Positions 31,974 through 32,415 of a stretch of DNA of 32,415 bases are shown piece by piece. The stretch covers positions 1-32,415 of the forward strand of contig JAIELX010000055.1 in assembly GCA_019752635.1 (NCBI GenBank), given 5' to 3'. The first letter of the stretch is position 1. Each line of letters starts with the position of its first letter. Source of the DNA: Candidatus Obscuribacterales bacterium. Lineage in GTDB: Bacteria; Cyanobacteriota; Vampirovibrionia; Obscuribacterales; Obscuribacteraceae. The notes beneath the pieces were generated by a model that did no database searches, was not told the origin of the DNA, and was given only the letters and a program-made list of their open reading frames with translations. The position numbers and the translations under genes were made by a program.

Positions 31974-32165
31974 CTACTGGAACTTCTTGCGCTCTTGAAC
32001 TTGATACTCAAGCTCACGTTGCAAATTGTGTTCAAATACGAACTTCTGCAGGAGTGGACTGTCCTGCTTCCAACCGATGTTGAGCAAATGTCTTAAATGC
32101 TCCGCAGGCGTAGAAGCGTGCTTGCTCCGCCCAAGCTCCGACTCGCCCTGTTCCTTTTCCGCCAT
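31974..32165 (-). CDS. Small hypothetical protein
   Basis: A 63-residue hydrophilic protein starting at the ATG at 32165. It has an acidic N-terminus (MAEKEQGESELGRSKHAS) and a helical, charged C-terminal part (HLRHLLNIGWKQDSPLLQKF, then QRELEYQVQERKKFQ). No signal peptide, membrane segment or known domain is visible. The frame is open to 32276, but the extra region is Arg/Gly-rich and unlikely. A Gly/G-rich stretch before the ATG is not a clear ribosome-binding site. It lies 148 nt before the peroxiredoxin start on the same strand. I think it is real because the C-terminal half reads like a folded helix, but the evidence is thin. Confidence 0.45.
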   Translation of the reverse strand: MAEKEQGESELGRSKHASTPAEHLRHLLNIGWKQDSPLLQKFVFEHNLQRELEYQVQERKKFQ

Positions 32166-32415
32166 TTGATGCCGCCCCCGGCGCGCGCCCGCAAGTAGTG
32201 AGGAAAGTCCCGTAGTTTTCCCAGAAAATCGGAACGTCTGCCATAAGTCTACAAAGGAATCGGACAGCGGCGCCACAGGTTAGACGCGTCTCAGAACACC
32301 ACTTGCAAGCCGGTTTGTAACTCAGCGTGATATTCCGACGCAAATAAAGGCTCGTAAATTTGACCCGGAGCGATCACCTTGGTACCATTCTAGTTTGCCT
32401 TCCTCAAAGGTTCCT

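Overview
The window is a dense bacterial chromosome segment of moderate, near-balanced base composition. It carries about 25 protein genes and no tRNA, rRNA or CRISPR array that I can see. Lipoprotein signals, a SurA/PrsA-like foldase, a Spy/CpxP-like periplasmic protein and a peptidoglycan amidase suggest a diderm cell envelope. The C5 haem gene hemL, a PF06838-type PLP enzyme, kinesin-light-chain-type TPR lipoproteins and secreted Gln-rich low-complexity proteins would fit a non-photosynthetic relative of Cyanobacteria (Melainabacteria/Vampirovibrionia, perhaps Obscuribacterales). That placement is an inference from gene style, not proof.

Layout. Bases 1-42 hold the terminator of a gene to the left. 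257-3014 (+) is a four-helix membrane protein followed by a FadB/FadJ-like hydratase-dehydrogenase. 3039-4657 (-) is a solo C5-cytosine methyltransferase coupled to a Vsr mismatch endonuclease. 4875-8603 (+) is a giant tandem sensor kinase. 8620-11326 (-) holds a secreted Gln-rich protein, an N-acetylmuramoyl-L-alanine amidase and a GNAT acetyltransferase. 11765-12286 (+) is a Spy/CpxP-like protein with a clear terminator. 12456-15245 (-) is mnmA and a TPR membrane protein. 15455-20726 (+) is mfd followed closely by a lipoprotein peptidyl-prolyl isomerase. 20730-24663 (-) holds a Gly/Pro-rich secreted protein and two paralogous TPR lipoproteins. 24700-31825 (-) is a housekeeping run: metallo-beta-lactamase-fold hydrolase, prs, PF06838 lyase, comF, a small acidic protein, hemL, a thioredoxin-like protein and a 2-Cys peroxiredoxin.

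The most striking observation is the 1242-residue kinase. It contains two complete sensor-kinase modules in a row (TM-sensor-TM-HAMP-PAS-HisKA-HATPase). The first has an intact ATP-binding domain but Phe in place of the phospho-accepting His. The second keeps the His but has lost key N-box and G1-box residues. The two halves therefore look complementary: module 1 would bind ATP and phosphorylate the His of module 2. A second point is an orphan plus-strand intrinsic terminator near 22170 with no plus-strand gene directly before it, which suggests a small RNA.

Functional links are otherwise modest. The envelope genes (amidase, foldase, Spy-like protein, lipoproteins) are scattered among single-copy housekeeping genes. 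Several same-strand pairs are tightly spaced or overlapping (vsr/methyltransferase ATGA; prs/hydrolase TAATG; mfd/PPIase 10 nt; thioredoxin-like/hemL 14 nt) and are probably co-transcribed.
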